Shown here: piece after piece, positions 33,821 to 46,545 of the stretch
Numbering within the stretch: the first letter of the stretch is position 1
How the letters are laid out: every line of letters starts with the position of its first letter
Origin: Cylindrobasidium torrendii FP15055 ss-10
Taxonomy: Eukaryota > Basidiomycota > Agaricomycetes > Agaricales > Physalacriaceae
Reading direction: 5' to 3'
Length of the DNA stretch: 64,000 nt
Assembly: GCA_000934385.1 (NCBI GenBank)
Contig: KN880546.1
Coordinates: 1 to 64,000 of the forward strand
Translations under genes and position numbers: made by a program
Notes under the pieces: generated by a model
Databases searched by the model: none
The model's input: the letters and a program-made list of their open reading frames with translations, nothing else
Told to the model about the DNA's origin: nothing

Positions 33821-35380
33821 TCATTTCTCAACAAGATTTATGTGCCACTCGTCCAAAAGACCCTGCAAATTCTTTTCGAGCACTCCAATCTCGTTCAAGG
33901 GACCTTCTGGATCCCCCTCCTCCCCCACAATATCCAGTATCCTCTTGGCTTCCCGTAGCGCTTTTACAAACGTCGCCAGACCGGGCTCGCCACTGGGTAT
34001 ATAAGAGACCTCAGCTGGCGACTTGCCAGACGTATCCGACACGATAGCGTTCCACGCCGTCTTGGCTTGCTCCAAACAATGCAAGCCTGTGCTCATCGGT
34101 TAGCCTTGCCTCTTGTCTTTGAAACCCAGGGACGCTCACCAATCTGTGGATAATTCGAAGAATAGATGAGTTTATAAGTGTAGATGATAAGCTCGCCACA
34201 TGCAAGGGCAGTATTCGGCGGACCGTCGTGCGAGTACTTGCTGTACAGGGACGTCTGCATTATCAACCACTCCTCGTGAAAGATAAACTTCAGTTCGTCC
34301 GGTAGCGTCTTGGTCCCATCCCATAGCTCCTGCGCTGTAAGCGGCTGGACCTCTACAAGCTTGACCGCCTGACGGGGGTCTTTTGGTGGAGGCTTAATCG
34401 TAGGCAAGGCAAGACCCCCGCAGGTCCTGCGCAGGTATTTGCAGGAAACACACGCGCATGTGAAGCCATAAGAATAGTCGAGGATTTGAGCGCGGCGTTG
34501 GATGAGAGCAGGGTCTATGTAAGGGATACAGACCTGACTGAGTATTAGGCAACCAAAACTGATGAAAGAGAAGCTCGGCTTGCCTCGTCGCCTTCTATGA
34601 TGTCCGAGAGTGCGATGACCTTCATGAGCGGGGGTTCACCCTTCTTGAGAATGTACTTCGCAGCAGCATTCGGCACACAGGAATGGTTGAATATGCGGCT
34701 TGCAAGCGGATACATACCGTGTGCGAACGATGTGAAGTGTGAATGTATCGCAAAGTTGTTGCGGCTGAAGCGGGAGTAGAAGTCTCCGAGAATCTCGTCG
34801 CTGTGCTGCCCAGGAATAGGGCACATTCCTCCTGCGGGTAGAGTCGTATACGGGTTCTTCATAAGAGATGTGATGACACGAAGTTCAGAGCGGCGGTCGT
34901 CAAACAACGCCAACTTGTTTTGCGCGACAATCTCCGCGACAAGGTGAGAGAGCAAGACCATGTCACTTTTGACATGTTCGTCCAAGCGCTGATACTCTAC
35001 AGATGCTTTCCATTTGTTGTATGACTTGCACATCTTTTTATGCCTCAGTTTCCAGTCGGCCGCTTGGCCTTGGAGGTAATGCGTGACCAAAAGGTTATTA
35101 TAACCTGGACAGCGGACGTACAGGCGACATCACAATAGTAGTATGCAGCACAGTTTTTGCAACGATTGAGAGAACGCAGTTTGTTGCAGCAATGGTCGCA
35201 TCGTTTTCCCTTTTCGCTGGCCAGCAGCGCCGTTGCGCTTGGTTTCGAGGTCAAGATGGTTGTTCCAGCCTTGATATTTTGAGTTGCGATGGCTTTATCG
35301 CGTATTGTAGACGTCTGTGCGTTGGGAACAGAGTCCAAGCGGAGATAGTCTCCAGGCTCGATGATCGCCTCGCTTTCCAT
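33821..35380 (-). CDS. SET and MYND domain protein (SMYD-like)
   Basis: Probable protein-lysine methyltransferase of the SMYD class. Start MESEAIIEPGDYLRLDSVPN. Split-SET start GTTILTSKPSATALLA, then the MYND zinc finger (CDHCCNKLRSLNRCKNCAAYY-YCDVACQAADW-H-C pattern). The SET core has FSRNNFAIHSHF, GMYPLASRIFNHSCVPNAAA (NHSCxPN, S-adenosylmethionine/active-site knot) and DIIEGDE; the post-SET cysteines are in YGFTCACVSCKYLRR. A C-terminal helical (TPR-like) region includes LACGELIIYTYKLIYSSNYP and ends WHINLVEK. About four introns. An upstream in-frame ATG near 35425 would add 15 residues. Substrate unknown. Confidence 0.88.
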
Positions 35381-35749
35381 TATGGTGGTTCGAAGGCAAG
35401 CTGCGAATGCGATCGCACGAATCACATAATAATCTACTTAAGTAACAATGGCCGGAACGGATTTACAATCCTTGAAGAAAAAAGTGAGGCACTACATGGA
35501 TTACAGCGACAACCACTCTCATGTCTAGAGTAAATAGTTACGAGACACGAACCAGCGAGCTTGGGTTTAGGACCTAAAAGTACAGAGTGTGGGTATGTAT
35601 GTGGTAGATGCAGCGCGGTCTATATACTCATATAGCGGATAGTACTATGAAGGGTCCTCAAGAATATGTCCGACAACGAATGGGCGGTGGTATCTAACGG
35701 GAATGATGGCGCACAGCGACACAATGCGTAAAACATGAAAGACGGTGGA
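35381..35749. other. Intergenic, nothing recognised
   Basis: Promoter side of the SMYD-like gene and 3' side of the KRE6-type gene. It contains CTATATACTCATATAG near 35619. No gene supported. Confidence 0.4.
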
Positions 35750-37941
35750 TCAACACGAGTCAATCAACGAGTTCTTGGGAATCTTTTGCTTGAAGTCGTC
35801 TTCCCAGGTCGTCAAGTTCGGGTTGGTGTACGCCTCCATGTACGTGTCAATGTAGTCCTTCGTAGGGAAGTCCACTGGGTCACAACCGAGGTTGATGCGA
35901 TCCGGGTGCTGGTAGACACGGATGTAGTCGATTGCCATAATCGCAGGGAATGCAATATGGTCGAGGTCGACCGTACCAAAGTTTGTTGACATTCCAAGGT
36001 TAGCAATGAGATACTACTTTAGCATCAGTATCACTCAAGCAATGACACAGAAATGAGAACGCACGAATGGCTCTTGAGGTACAGGGCGTGCTCCAATTTC
36101 CACGCCAGAGTCTGCACCAACACCAGCAGCCTGGATAGACCATGTGTATTTACCATCGTTGATCCAACCAATGTACTGTCCGAACATTAGTGCTCGCCGC
36201 TAGATACACGATAGTTCTACTCACAGCGTCATCCTTATCGAAGCCTGGCTTGTATTCGAAGCCATACACGGCGAAGCAGTCGGTACCACCATGCTGGTAG
36301 CAGTCCTGATTGGTCTTGGAGACAACCGATGTAGCCTGCTGAGTCGAGCCACCCATGTAGGTGTTCAGTTCGGATATACTTGGGTCGACAAGATCAAAGT
36401 TGGCCGAACTGTTGTCCCAAATGTATCCTTCGTTGAAGGGCTACGCAGGGATGTCAGAGAAAACTTGGATGTCAGCGGAAAGGGACACATACTGCCCATT
36501 GGCCTGATTGCGATACCTCACCTATTGGGAAGTTTAGTAACTAGAAAACAATGCGATGATCCAACCTTACCGATACCATCGCCAGTGACCTGAGCTTCAA
36601 AGATATCGATTTCTGGCGCTGCGCGTCCTACATAGGTTCCATCGCTGTGCATTGGTCCCGGATGCGACTCCCCAGGACAAGTGCACCGTGAGAGCCGCTG
36701 GCCAGGTAGGTAAGAGAGTGAGCCGTCGACATCATCACCGCCAGATGTCCTTGCTGCTTCCGGAAGGCCGTCTAGACTGGTCTGATTTTTGAGGGTCCCA
36801 ACGTCGCACGAGTCGTATGTGTATGGCCACGTTCCGTCGAGGGATGCACCGTAGCCAGCGCGACCAAGGTTTCCCTAGGAAGGGTAAGCCTCTCATGGTT
36901 TTGTGACAAAGGCAAAATGCGTACCATTCCCCATACGGCGGGCCAGAGACCGGCGATGTTGTGTGTTCCCGGAAGACGAACGGCAGCCTCGACGAGTCCT
37001 CCAGTGAAGCAGAACTTGTTCCATGTTTGTACCATACCACCCTGGTAGTCCAAGCCGTGTGTTGGCTTGACGGACAACGTGATGAGCATAGAGCCGTTGC
37101 CTGTGGTCACACCTGCGGGGTCATACCACTCCATGTTATTTGTTCCCTAGGTAACTCAGTATACGGATTGGAAATTTGACCCAAGCAACGCACCCAGTAG
37201 TGCAGGTCCACTGCCTCCCAATACGGGTCTTCTCCCGGATAGAACGTCCTCCCGTCGGTCTCGAACTCGTCAGAAAAGACGAGCACCCAGTCTGTGCTGT
37301 CGTCGCCATTCACATACGACTTGCGCTTGCGGGCATCCTTGGGCGTATCGCTGTCGATAAGGTTCCAGGCGCCCATGTCCGGGACCTGGCCAGAGCCATT
37401 GACACCCAGGTTGTTCGCAATGTTGTGCTTGATCGTATAGTCCTTTGCAAAGGAAATGATAGGATAGCCAACACTGCACGAAAATCAACCGCGGAAACGA
37501 CTGTAGAAAAATGAATTCATACAACAAAGTGAGTAGGCCGGTTCCGAGCAGGAAAAGACAGCCTAGGTTGGCTACTCCACGAGAGGAGAATTCAGACAGG
37601 TTCCCGTCGTCGACTATCTTGCCGTTCCGGACGGTGGGATTGTGTAGTGCGTCGTCGGGCTCGGCGAACCGTGATGTGACCGGCGCGCCCCATGTCTGAG
37701 GATCAGGAGGGAGGGAGTACTACCAGAGTTGAGTAGGGAAAGCAACACGACAGAGGGAAAAGCACACTTTGTCAGATATTGAGTTGATGGTGAAGCGGGC
37801 AGAGTTCGGCTTGGGTGACGGCAAGTCACCCTGAAGATATTCAATATTTGGGAAAGAATTGTCTAGCTGGAAACGCACGAATTCTGCTCCCCGATTCCCA
37901 AGCAGGCTCGTCTGACTTGGGCTGAAAGGTGCGTTGCGCAT
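35750..37941 (-). CDS. KRE6: KRE6/SKN1-type beta-glucan synthesis protein (GH16)
   Basis: Type II membrane protein of the Golgi/secretory path with a GH16-like domain, required for beta-1,6-glucan of the cell wall. The N-terminus ([20 protein letters not shown]...) is cytosolic, followed by [20 protein letters not shown], then a membrane helix ([20 protein letters not shown]). The luminal domain starts [52 protein letters not shown]. The GH16 active-site-like E-I-D-I-F-E ([15 protein letters not shown]) is intact. Later blocks are [51 protein letters not shown] and [20 protein letters not shown], ending KNSLIDSC. About ten introns. A further upstream start exon is possible. Confidence 0.92.
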
Positions 37942-38452
37942 GTCTTGCAGATTATACACCAGAATTTCACAGAATAAACGAAGGAGGGGGACGACCTAGT
38001 GGAAGAGAGTGGTCGTGAAGGTAGGAAGGAAGGATGTGTGGTCATGCAGGGCAAAGCATCAAAAGAGTGGAGTGGAAGTATTCAGTGGAGCATCAACTAC
38101 GGATGGGCGCCAGGCGCCAATCCCACGCCTGTTTGAGGGGATAGAGAGAGGCAAAGCATAGAGTCGGTTGAATGCTGCGCCTCTCTTTATTCCCAAGGCA
38201 ATCAACACAAATTCGCGGCCAAGCAAGAAAAAACAGAAAAGAAAAAACCTACGAAAGTCTGTTTTATGGAGACACTCGTGTGATCGGAAACAAACTCGTC
38301 GGAAATGGTATGATCTAATAATAGACGTCGTACCATGGGGCGCCAGGGGGAGGCGCATCAGACGGCGCATCAGAAACGCGGAGTCGCCGATCGCTATTGT
38401 GTGTCAACCGACACACACAGGCCACGCGCGGTATACACACACCCTAACCACC
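37942..38452. promoter_or_regulatory. Divergent intergenic region KRE6-type gene / hydrolase
   Basis: Promoter space for two divergent genes. A run of A-rich sequence (AAGAAAAAACAGAAAAGAAAAAACC near 38224-38249) may be a poly(dA) promoter element. No gene supported. Confidence 0.4.
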
Positions 38453-39865
38453 ATGCTAAACGCATACTACATTATAGCTCTTTCTGGTCTCTGTTATCTA
38501 TATCGCTTTCTCCTTCGTTCAGACTTGCCTGAACACCCTCCCCGCCCCAAAGCAGGGCTTTACAGCCTACCAGAGTCAGTCAAACATAACATTTTGAATC
38601 ATATCTATCCTGTCGATATTTATCCTGGGGTTCATTGGGCTGAATTGCCTCGCGGGCGAGTGCGTGTTAACGCTGAAGACGAAGTGATAGGCAGCTGATG
38701 TCAGGTGTAGGTTCATTATTGGATCTTTGGCCCACAAAATGGCAAGAAGGTTGTGCTGGTGTCGGGATACTCAGCCCCAGCATTCATCTGGCGTCATGTT
38801 GCACCTCGAATTGCAGAGAGTGGCTGCCGCGTTCTGGTATACGGTAGGCTGGATTATATCCTCGAGCGAGCGTTCTGACTGAAACATACTTCAGACCTGT
38901 ACGGGCGAGGCTACTCGGATTCTCCAGTCTCACACTACGACCTTGGCCTTTTCACCGAACAGCTCGCTCTTCTTATGCAGTACATAAACTGGCAGAGCGC
39001 AACACTCGTGGGCTTGTCAATGGTTTGGTTTCTTGTTTGTTATACCCCGGAGATTCCTCTCATTCAGCTTATTAGGGAGGCGCGATTGTTGCGGGCATGG
39101 TCAACCAGTTTCCTCACCTTGTCGATAGTCAGGTTGTTTTGATTGCATCGACTGGCCTCATCGAAGTAATGAAGTTTACTTTACACAAAGTCGATGACAC
39201 TGACCTTGCATAGACCGCCCCTCGTGGGCTCAATTTCAGGACATCCAGGCTGATGCGCACTCTTGCTGAGAAGACTTTCGTTCGAGTGCGTTTGGAATAC
39301 TTGGCGTACCAATCACTAACGCCCACACAGAGGGTGAGGTCCACAAACTTTGTATTACCAGTCGAAGAGACAAAGAAAGACGCACTAGTTCGTCTTCGTT
39401 ATCCTCTGGGTGGCTCGGAGTTTTCTCAACTCTGCATAGTTGGTTGAGATCCAATCCCACTACCTCCCGACGTTCGACTCCACGCTCCTGCTCACTCAGA
39501 GGTATGGACCTCGGCGCGGGCAACACCAATCCTTTTCATCAGCGCATTTCGCGGGACGTCGAGTGCTTCTCATCAATGTTTGTCTCCTTCAGTGTCGTTT
39601 GTCTCTATCCTGACAAGGATTTCAGGGGACAAAAGACGCTGTAGTGCCATTATCACACCCCCAGCACATCATTAAACTCCTGGAACCGCATACTAGTGCA
39701 GAGCTTGTCTATATCGAGGGAGCCGGGCATGAGCTGGTCGTAAGCCATCATGAGGAGGTATTTGCCGAGTTGGACAAGTTTTTTGGACAAGGATGTTCAG
39801 TCCGTATAGGTCCACTGCTAACATGGTCAATGGCACCTAAACTGACCATAATCAAGCAAAGATAG
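38453..39865 (+). CDS. Alpha/beta-hydrolase, membrane-anchored
   Basis: Starts MLNAYYIIALSGLCYLYRFL, a probable N-terminal membrane anchor. The hydrolase fold follows: VHYWIFGPQNGKKVVLVSGY, AESGCRVLVY, DLYGRGYSDSPVSHYDLGLF, and the nucleophile elbow TLVGLSM|GGAIVAGMVNQFPH (G-L-S-M-G, split by an intron), then VVLIASTGLIE. The C-terminus has the acid Asp in GTKDAVVPLSHPQHI and the catalytic His in IEGAGHELVVSHHEEV, ending KLTIIKQR. Introns between 39160 and 39640 are numerous and the exon path there is uncertain. Substrate unknown; esterase or lipase-like. Its stop is 44 bp from the convergent NOP14 stop. Confidence 0.8.
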
Positions 39866-39909
39866 ATGGATACAACATGGGAGGATTATGAACCTACGAA
39901 ATACATGAC

Positions 39910-42891
39910 CTACTTTTTCCCAGCTCGTTTCTTGTCCCTTGCCTTCTCCTTCTCCATCGCCTTCTCCTCCGCCCTCTCCCCCTCGATAGATCCATACACC
40001 TTCCGCAGACTGTCTCTGTACGACTTGTCCTTCTCCCTCTGCTGCTCCTGCTGGACGTTCGCAAGGAAGCGCGAATCCTTGCGGAGTTCGCGAATGGCGC
40101 CCTTGCGCTCCTGCTTGACCTGGTTCCGGAGCTTTGCAGCCTCGTTCCGCTCGTGGTCGGGGTCCTGCTTCCGGATGTACGACGACGAGCTGCCATCGAA
40201 TTTAGGAATGTAGGTCGCGATTGGGATCGGCTTATGTGCTTGAAGTGCAAGTGGGCGGCGGGACTGGTTAGCGAACTTGAGCAGACGCTTTAAGCTGTCG
40301 CGAAGTGCGCTTAGTTGAGCCTGGTTAGGAGTTGTCAGCATCGCATGAAGAGAAGAAGACTGTGACGACTGACTTGAAGTGTATCGTGCAGCTTCTTCTG
40401 CTTGGATACGTTCTTCAGAACGTCCGATATGGGTGTGAATAGCTCAATGAAGCCATCCAACGACTTGTACATCTCGGCATAACGGCCAAGGAGGTCGAAG
40501 GTTATCTTCAGTAGACCACTGCATGCTTCCGACGAGGGTTCTGCACTGGATAGAACAGACAGAATATCTAGTCTTTCCGGAGGAGCGACAGAGGCATCGG
40601 CCAACAGCGAAAGAGCGGGTCCCGATTTGAAGTCAGGGCAGGCGAACGATCCTGGGAGTGCAGATGCATCCTCGTAGCTTGAAGGTGCGAGATGGAGTAC
40701 GGCATTTACGAGGAAGTTGATGGCCTCGGGGATAAGACGCTTTGATAGCTTCTCATACTGCAACAACAACGTGCAGATGAACAAGCCACTTGCAATGTCA
40801 GACGCTGAGCGTACTCGTCCCAATCCCAAATACGAGCCCATAAGAACACGAGCGGGCGACACAACTGCGTGGTTCAAATCACTCGTTGACCATGCCTTCC
40901 CAATTATCCGCAGAATGGTAAGTTCTGCCATGCCTGGCCATGTCTTTGCCTCAGGGTTCAATGCGCCCCGCGACAGGCCACGGTTGAGATTTTTGTGCAT
41001 CAGCGTAAGCTTCTTGACAAAGTGTTCTGCTGCCTGTACAGGATACGCCTTCACGAGCGCAAGGAGATGGGATAGGAAGGAAGGAATGTGGGAGACGCGG
41101 GGCTCTGAAGGCGAGCAAAGGTATAATATGTGGTCAATGAGGACTCCAGAGAAGACCTAAGTTTGCTTTAGCAGAAGTAAACAGCTGGTAGTGAGAGCCC
41201 TAACCTGAAGTTTGAACTTGTTTTCAGGCGCAAAGCTAGGGTGGTGTAGTGTTCGTATCCGTTGGACAACAGTCGGAACATCATTGTCGTCAATATCTTG
41301 GATGAGCTCGAGAAATTGAGCGTGTGATGCAGGGCATTCGAAAGTAAAAGGAAGTTCCTTCGCCGCCGCTTTTCGTTTGCTTGATTTTGATGAGGGAGGG
41401 GCAGAGGTCGTCAACCCTTCTGCGTCTGATGCGTCCTCGTCTTCTCTGACCTCGGCACCACTGTCGTCGCTGTCGCCTTCATCCTCATCCTCGTCCTCGT
41501 CCTCATCTTCTTCATCAGAAGCTTGCTCATCTTCTTCTTCACCAAGGCCTTTCCCGATACCTGTCCAAGCCTCGTCCTCTTCCATGAAGTCATCGTCAAG
41601 GTCGTCGGCGTCTCCGCGTCTCCTCTTTCGCGGTTTGTCATCGTCCTCAGCGTCACTGTCCTCCAGTCCCGCCATGCGCTTCTTGCGCTTGCGTTCTGCT
41701 TTCTCTAACGCCTCTTTCTCTTCCAACGCAAGCTCCTCCTCGGTCTTGGTACGATCTTTAGGCTTTGCACGTTGCTCGAATGCGAGTTCCTTGACATGAA
41801 GATCATAGGTGAAATCTTTGGGAAGAAGTACGGAGGCTGTGGGATCTGCGGGTGCTGCTTCAGAGGTCTCTGGAGCAGCATCACTGGCAGCAGGAGCAGA
41901 CGTTGCAACTGGAGCATAGAGAAGGGAGCGTAGGGATGCGAAAGCATCGTCAAGCTCGGCTCGAACCTCTTCTCCCTTTTCTTTTTCCATTTGACGAAGA
42001 ACCTACGAGTTACATGTTGAGCATGACATGACGGAGTTATTGAACAAGAAATACCTTGTGCTCCTTGCTTTTCGCCATGACCTCTGCCATGACTTCGGCC
42101 TTGGACTTTTTCGGAGCTGGCTGTGATTGCGATTCAGCGGAGCTGGTTCCAGAGTTCAATGCCCTACACACCTCGCCGTCTGCCCCAGCCTGTTCTTCAT
42201 CATTGTCAAATCCACCAAAGTGTGCGTTGGAAACGATAGCACGGTCAATTTGACCTGGACATAGTGTAAACGAGATGAGTTAGAGAATCACAGAAACGCA
42301 CCTTGTCGTTCATCCTCTTCATCACTGTCGTCGAATCCAAGCCCAGCATCATCGAAATCATCCATCTTTGAGAGAGATTGCCCGTAATGTGTAAGGTCAT
42401 CCTCGTCTTCCAGGTTGAAGGCGCCGCTCTTTGCAGCCCTTTGGCGTTCGCGAGTGAAGCGCTCGAGCATGCGGTCCTCTATACTCATCGAGGGGTCATT
42501 TTCACCGAAACGACGATCCACAATGCCTCCAGCCCGGTCCTTCTCCTGGTATTCCTTGAGAAGTTCTTGTTTGCGCTACCAGTAAGGTTAGAACTGTCCC
42601 GGTCAATGGATATAGTAAACGCACCTTCTCCATCCCAGCAGACTTGCTCTGCGCAGGCTTGCCCACAACACCCTTGAGTTTCCTCCCGCCCACATCGTGC
42701 TTGAGCTTGGTGACCTTGGTATCAAACGGATTTAGCTTGCTCTGGATAGCCGCAAGCTTATTGTCGCGTTTTTCCTTGTCATTGCCAGAGACGCTGTTCG
42801 AGCGCTTTCGTTTTGTTCCCTGCGGCTTTCCGGTGATACCAGCAGTATGAAGAGCAGATTTGAGCTGGGATAGCTGTGAGCCTTTGCCCAT
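39910..42891 (-). CDS. NOP14: Nucleolar complex protein 14 (SSU processome)
   Basis: Nucleolar factor of the 90S/SSU processome needed for 18S rRNA maturation and 40S assembly. Starts MGKGSQLSQLKSALHTAGIT; NPFDTKVTKLKHDVGGRK, then KRKQELLKEYQEKDRAGGIV, DRRFGENDPSMSIEDRMLER and FTRERQRAAKSGAFNLEDED are the NOP14 signature. The middle has an acidic run (EDEDEDEDEDEGDSDDSGAE) next to KRRRGDADDLDDDF. The second half is helical (FECPASHAQFLELIQDIDDN; NPEAKTWPGMAELTILRIIG) and the basic C-terminus, DPDHERNEAAKLRNQVKQER and RDKKRAGKK, is typical. Several introns, the last near 40345-40380. Confidence 0.95.
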
Positions 42892-43223
42892 CGTAGTGCG
42901 AGCTCAAAAGTTTTTGATCGCGATCATCTTCAGGTGCCGAGACGCCACCCATGCTACTTCAGTACAACTGGAGAATGAGCAGTAATAGGCAGTAATACTG
43001 GGATAAATCCAAGAATCCTCCTTCTTCAAGCTTCAACTCGAAGGTGAATATTTCGGAAAGCTCAGGCAGATGTAAAGTATGCGGTTGTCGTGAAGTCATA
43101 TGTAAGTTGGAACCCTGGCTTGCTTGGCCATACGCAGCAGACGCTCGGAAAGAAAATGGGAAGGCAAATAAACAACGATATTATACAGATTGGAGCGCGG
43201 AATTCTACATTCTATTTCACGTC
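42892..43223. other. Intergenic, nothing recognised
   Basis: Promoter side of NOP14 and 3' side of the reductase gene. No gene or repeat seen. Confidence 0.4.
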
Positions 43224-44311
43224 CTATCGACCGTCCGGCAAATTTGGCACAGGGAATTCGTTCTCCATATGTTCAGGCTAAAGCATCATTAGCATCAGTG
43301 CTGCCAGCACCAAGGGAAAACACGCACGTATGCCCTGAAGTGATACTTCTTGCCTATATCTGTAATCTCCTGAATCTCTTCCTTCTTGAGCAAATGATCT
43401 TGTAACCGAGAGACTTTTGCGAGCTCCTCGATGCGCTCCGCCTTTCCAGATGTCGTGACTGCCACCACACCTTGTGCACGCGTCCAGAGGAGGAGGATAG
43501 TTGATGCTTCAATGTTAACACCCAAATCCTGCGGGACTCGTCAGATACATGGTGGGACATTTGCAGGCCACGCACAGGGTTATCTTGTGTAATCCGCTTT
43601 GCGATTCGTTCGAGGACGGGCTTGAGCTGACTACCACTTTCATGGCGGATCAGAGGTCCCAATGGTCCATACGCCTCAGTCACAATCCCATTCTTCTCGC
43701 AAATGTCCAGCACAGGCTGCAGATGCGCAAGAAGGAATGGATGGTACTCGACCTGATGCACCGCAGGCTTGACCTTGGCGCCGTCGAGGATGAGTTCGAA
43801 GTCTTGCGGACGGAAGTTGCTAACGCCAATATCCTTAAGGACACCCTCGCTCTGGAGGGTCTCGAAGAGTGTCCAAAGGCCTTTGAGATCCTCGCGCGCA
43901 ACAACGTAGGGGTTGTGGATGAGATAGACGTCCGGGGTGAAGCCTAAGCGCACAAGACTGCCCATGACAGCGTCGCGGACGTCGTGCAATTTCATGACGC
44001 GCCCCTCCCCCGCACCGCTGACTGGAGTGGGGTGTCAGTCCGGCAGTACGCGATGGGAAAGTAAACGCACATTTGGATGTGACCCAGAGATCCTGCTTCT
44101 TTAAATGCGCCTGCCTGATGGCAACGTTCGTCTCGTTCTCGTTCTCATACTTCTGTGCAGTATCGATGTGTCGAATGCCCTTTTCAAGCGCGGTGCGGCC
44201 CATGTCAATGGCGACCTCCGAATCGGTGGGATCACCAGTTCCGTTGCCCCACGCCAGCCATGGAATTTGAGCGCCGGAATTGAGTTTAAATGTATGGATG
44301 TGGTCGAGCAT
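43224..44311 (-). CDS. Aldo/keto reductase
   Basis: NADPH-dependent reductase of the AKR superfamily. Starts MLDHIHTFKLNSGAQIPWLA; tetrad residues are seen as Asp and Tyr in GIRHIDTAQKYENE, Lys in LWVTSK, and His in VYLIHNPYVVAR. Downstream: LQSEGVLKDIGVSNFRPQDF, AVHQVEYHPFLLAHLQPVLD, GIVTEAYGPLGPL, then across an intron DLGVNIEASTILLLWTRAQG and VVAVTTSGKAERIEELAKVS. The last exon, after a 50-nt intron, adds PEHMENEFPVPNLPDGR. About 310 residues, complete, four introns. Substrate unknown. Confidence 0.92.
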
Positions 44312-45412
44312 TTTGTTGGCAACTTGGGAGTGGAGATTGGCATTCGAAGCGCCGCCATTTTGTACTGTCGATTCTGAGACGTGACGTCAAAGATGTAGGC
44401 CATTTCGAAGAGGCGTCAGTGATATCGTCGCTGACCGCGTAAGAAGTGTCGTGGCGAGAAGGAAGATGCAAACACCGAGCGATCGCAGTGATTGGTTGAG
44501 TTCGGCATATGTATGCACGCACACGTGAGAGTGGGCGCGCGTGATAAGGCGTTTCTCTAAGGTGAGAAAAGCGATATATACTTTTCTCAAATTCTCATGG
44601 GTGGGCAAATGCTCTCAATATCGATGAGCCGCACCGATCTTGCTGAATGAGAGGCTTGGACGTCGACTTGGGTTATACCAGCGTCTCAGCGCCGTGGAAA
44701 ATTCTAACGAGAGCCACTTCCTTGCAATTCCCCAAGTCGGGTATGCATCCATTGAACAAGACGTGTGAAGACTGAGGATTCAGACCGTCACATTTGGTGT
44801 GTTATCACTTGCAACAAAGACTGTACCTCATCCCCTCTTTGAGAACACTAGACCGGCCTATAAAATTGGGGAGAAATCAGGGATGTGTTTGAAGAAACTC
44901 TCGACAAGAATTCTGACTGCCCTCGAATTAGCCATTGAAGCTTAAGCCTACTTGAAACGCAGCAGTCGTCCGTTAGAAACCCAGAGCATGTCATCTATCC
45001 TATTGCAAGTGTTTCTAGAAAGTCTTCTCCCCCTCTTCCAACCTTCATGTGGCACACACGTTGATATGAGTGCCAATTTCGTCTGTCCAAGTCGAGTCGG
45101 GATGTTATTTCGATCAATGCCGATGCGCTTATCGGCTGGCTCTGGCTTCAAGTATGAAGCCATTAGTGCCTCTTTTATACGACGGCGACAGCGGCGGAGA
45201 ACGGGATATAACACTCAGGGAACCTTTTGGGAACTCTATCACGCCCCGCTAGTCAATATCCAATCACCACACCAACACTGGGAATTCCCAGGGCTTCGAC
45301 GAACAACTCGATCACTTGAAGTTCCCGAGTGGCACAATTCATTTGTTTGGACATGCTCTCATGACCGTGAAGTGGTTACAGAGCCAGGATCTCGACCACT
45401 TTCCGTCGGGAA
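44312..45412. other. Intergenic about 1.1 kb
   Basis: Upstream of the reductase. Short open frames at 44948-45416 on both strands have no conserved features. A CACGTGAGAG patch near 44522 and TATATA near 44575 could be promoter elements of a gene I cannot see. Confidence 0.4.
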
Positions 45413-45961
45413 TTAGGTGGGATGCGGTACACCCATGCAACTGACTGGCTGTTTGGCTCTAGTTTCGCTCACGGAAATCCAAGAGCCGTATTCAGATAAT
45501 TTGATGGTGTTCTTGGTCGTTCGGCAGCCGAGGTTGAACCAGAATGGCAACTCACAAGTCAGAGATACGCGTGGGAAAACGTAGATCACTGTAAGCGTCG
45601 GTGTGTAGACCAGGTCTTCCCACATGTAGATGGCCCCGCCAGCCTGGAGGTTGGCGAATGTGGAGGGGCCCTGGTGGAACCTGCCTAGCTCAATTATCGT
45701 GACCTCCATACGTTTGTTTCTCCTGATACTTTGGGGGCAAGACCCGTCATGCTTCATGAACTCCAAACGTCGTCGGAAGGAGTCGAACGCGCCGACGCTG
45801 CAGAGAACAATGACATAGCATAGTAGCTCTTCGTCATTCGTAGATCGAACCTCCGAGAGACACGCCCAATGCCCATTTTCTTGTTCTCCACTGCACTGAA
45901 GATCCCACTCTCCGTTACGTCCGTCCAAATCCTTTTGAAATTCCACAGCGCGCCCCTGCAG
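45413..45961 (-). CDS. Possible exon of an unknown gene (hypothetical)
   Basis: A 180-codon minus-strand open frame reads coherently: GRAVEFQKDLDGRNGEWDLQ, CSGEQENGHWACLSEVRSTN, TIIELGRFHQGPSTFANLQA, GGAIYMWEDLVYTPTLTVIY, ending SCMGVPHPT. It has no early ATG, but an acceptor-like ATATCTGCAG at about 45962 precedes it, so it may be the last exon of a spliced gene. I cannot find a first exon. It could equally be a relic. Confidence 0.35.
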   Translation of the reverse strand: MQGRAVEFQKDLDGRNGEWDLQCSGEQENGHWACLSEVRSTNDEELLCYVIVLCSVGAFDSFRRRLEFMKHDGSCPQSIRRNKRMEVTIIELGRFHQGPSTFANLQAGGAIYMWEDLVYTPTLTVIYVFPRVSLTCELPFWFNLGCRTTKNTIKLSEYGSWISVSETRAKQPVSCMGVPHPT

Positions 45962-46248
45962 ATATACCCATACACCCGCACTTTCTTGTCGGTTTCAACA
46001 TTGATCCCGAAAGCAAGACGTGGTGATCGACCGACTCGTGCGCGAATAAATGAATACGCGCCTTTTCAAGAGCGGTTCAAACTTCACCGTAATCTCCGTG
46101 TGTTATCTGTTCTCTCACATCTTGGAGGACCCCAGGAGCGAAGTGGCCACTCCGTCTCACACGAACCTGAGATGTGAGTAGAACGAGTGGCAGTCTGTGG
46201 CAGTCGTCGTTATCGTAAACATGAAAGGTAAATGGTGGCGAATAATAC

Positions 46249-46545
46249 TTATCGAAGTGAGTATGTATTACGAAAGTAGCGCCGTTTGTCCAGCACCAGC
46301 TCCACGCGGCTGAAAACCTTCTTGTGCCAGTCTGAGTTATAGAGCGGCAGGTTTCTTCTTCGCCACTTGTACACTTCCAGCCGGTCGAAAGAACCTGTCT
46401 GAAGCAGACAAAACCATCGTTGAGATTGTCAACGCAAGCTTATGGTCCAGGAGGCAGCGCGCTGCTCGTCTGTGGCATTAGATTTGCAGATTTGGTGCAT
46501 CATCTTCATGAACTTGGTCTTGGTGTATCCCTAGGTCAAGTCCAT
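46249..46545 (-). pseudogene. Possible gene relic with in-frame stops
   Basis: One frame reads MDLT, stop, GYTKTKFMKMMHQICKSNAT, DEQRAASWTISLR, stop, QSQRWFCLLQTGSFDRLEVY, KWRRRNLPLYNSDWHKKVFS, RVELVLDKRRYFRNTYSLR, stop. The composition looks protein-like across both stops, suggesting decay; a short intron (35 nt ending CTTCAG) could instead bypass the second stop in another frame. Family not recognised. Confidence 0.3.

Noticed and set aside
41377..41799. Serine-run protein on the plus strand
   Set aside because: It is the antisense reading of the acidic (GAD/GAG-type) repeat region of NOP14.
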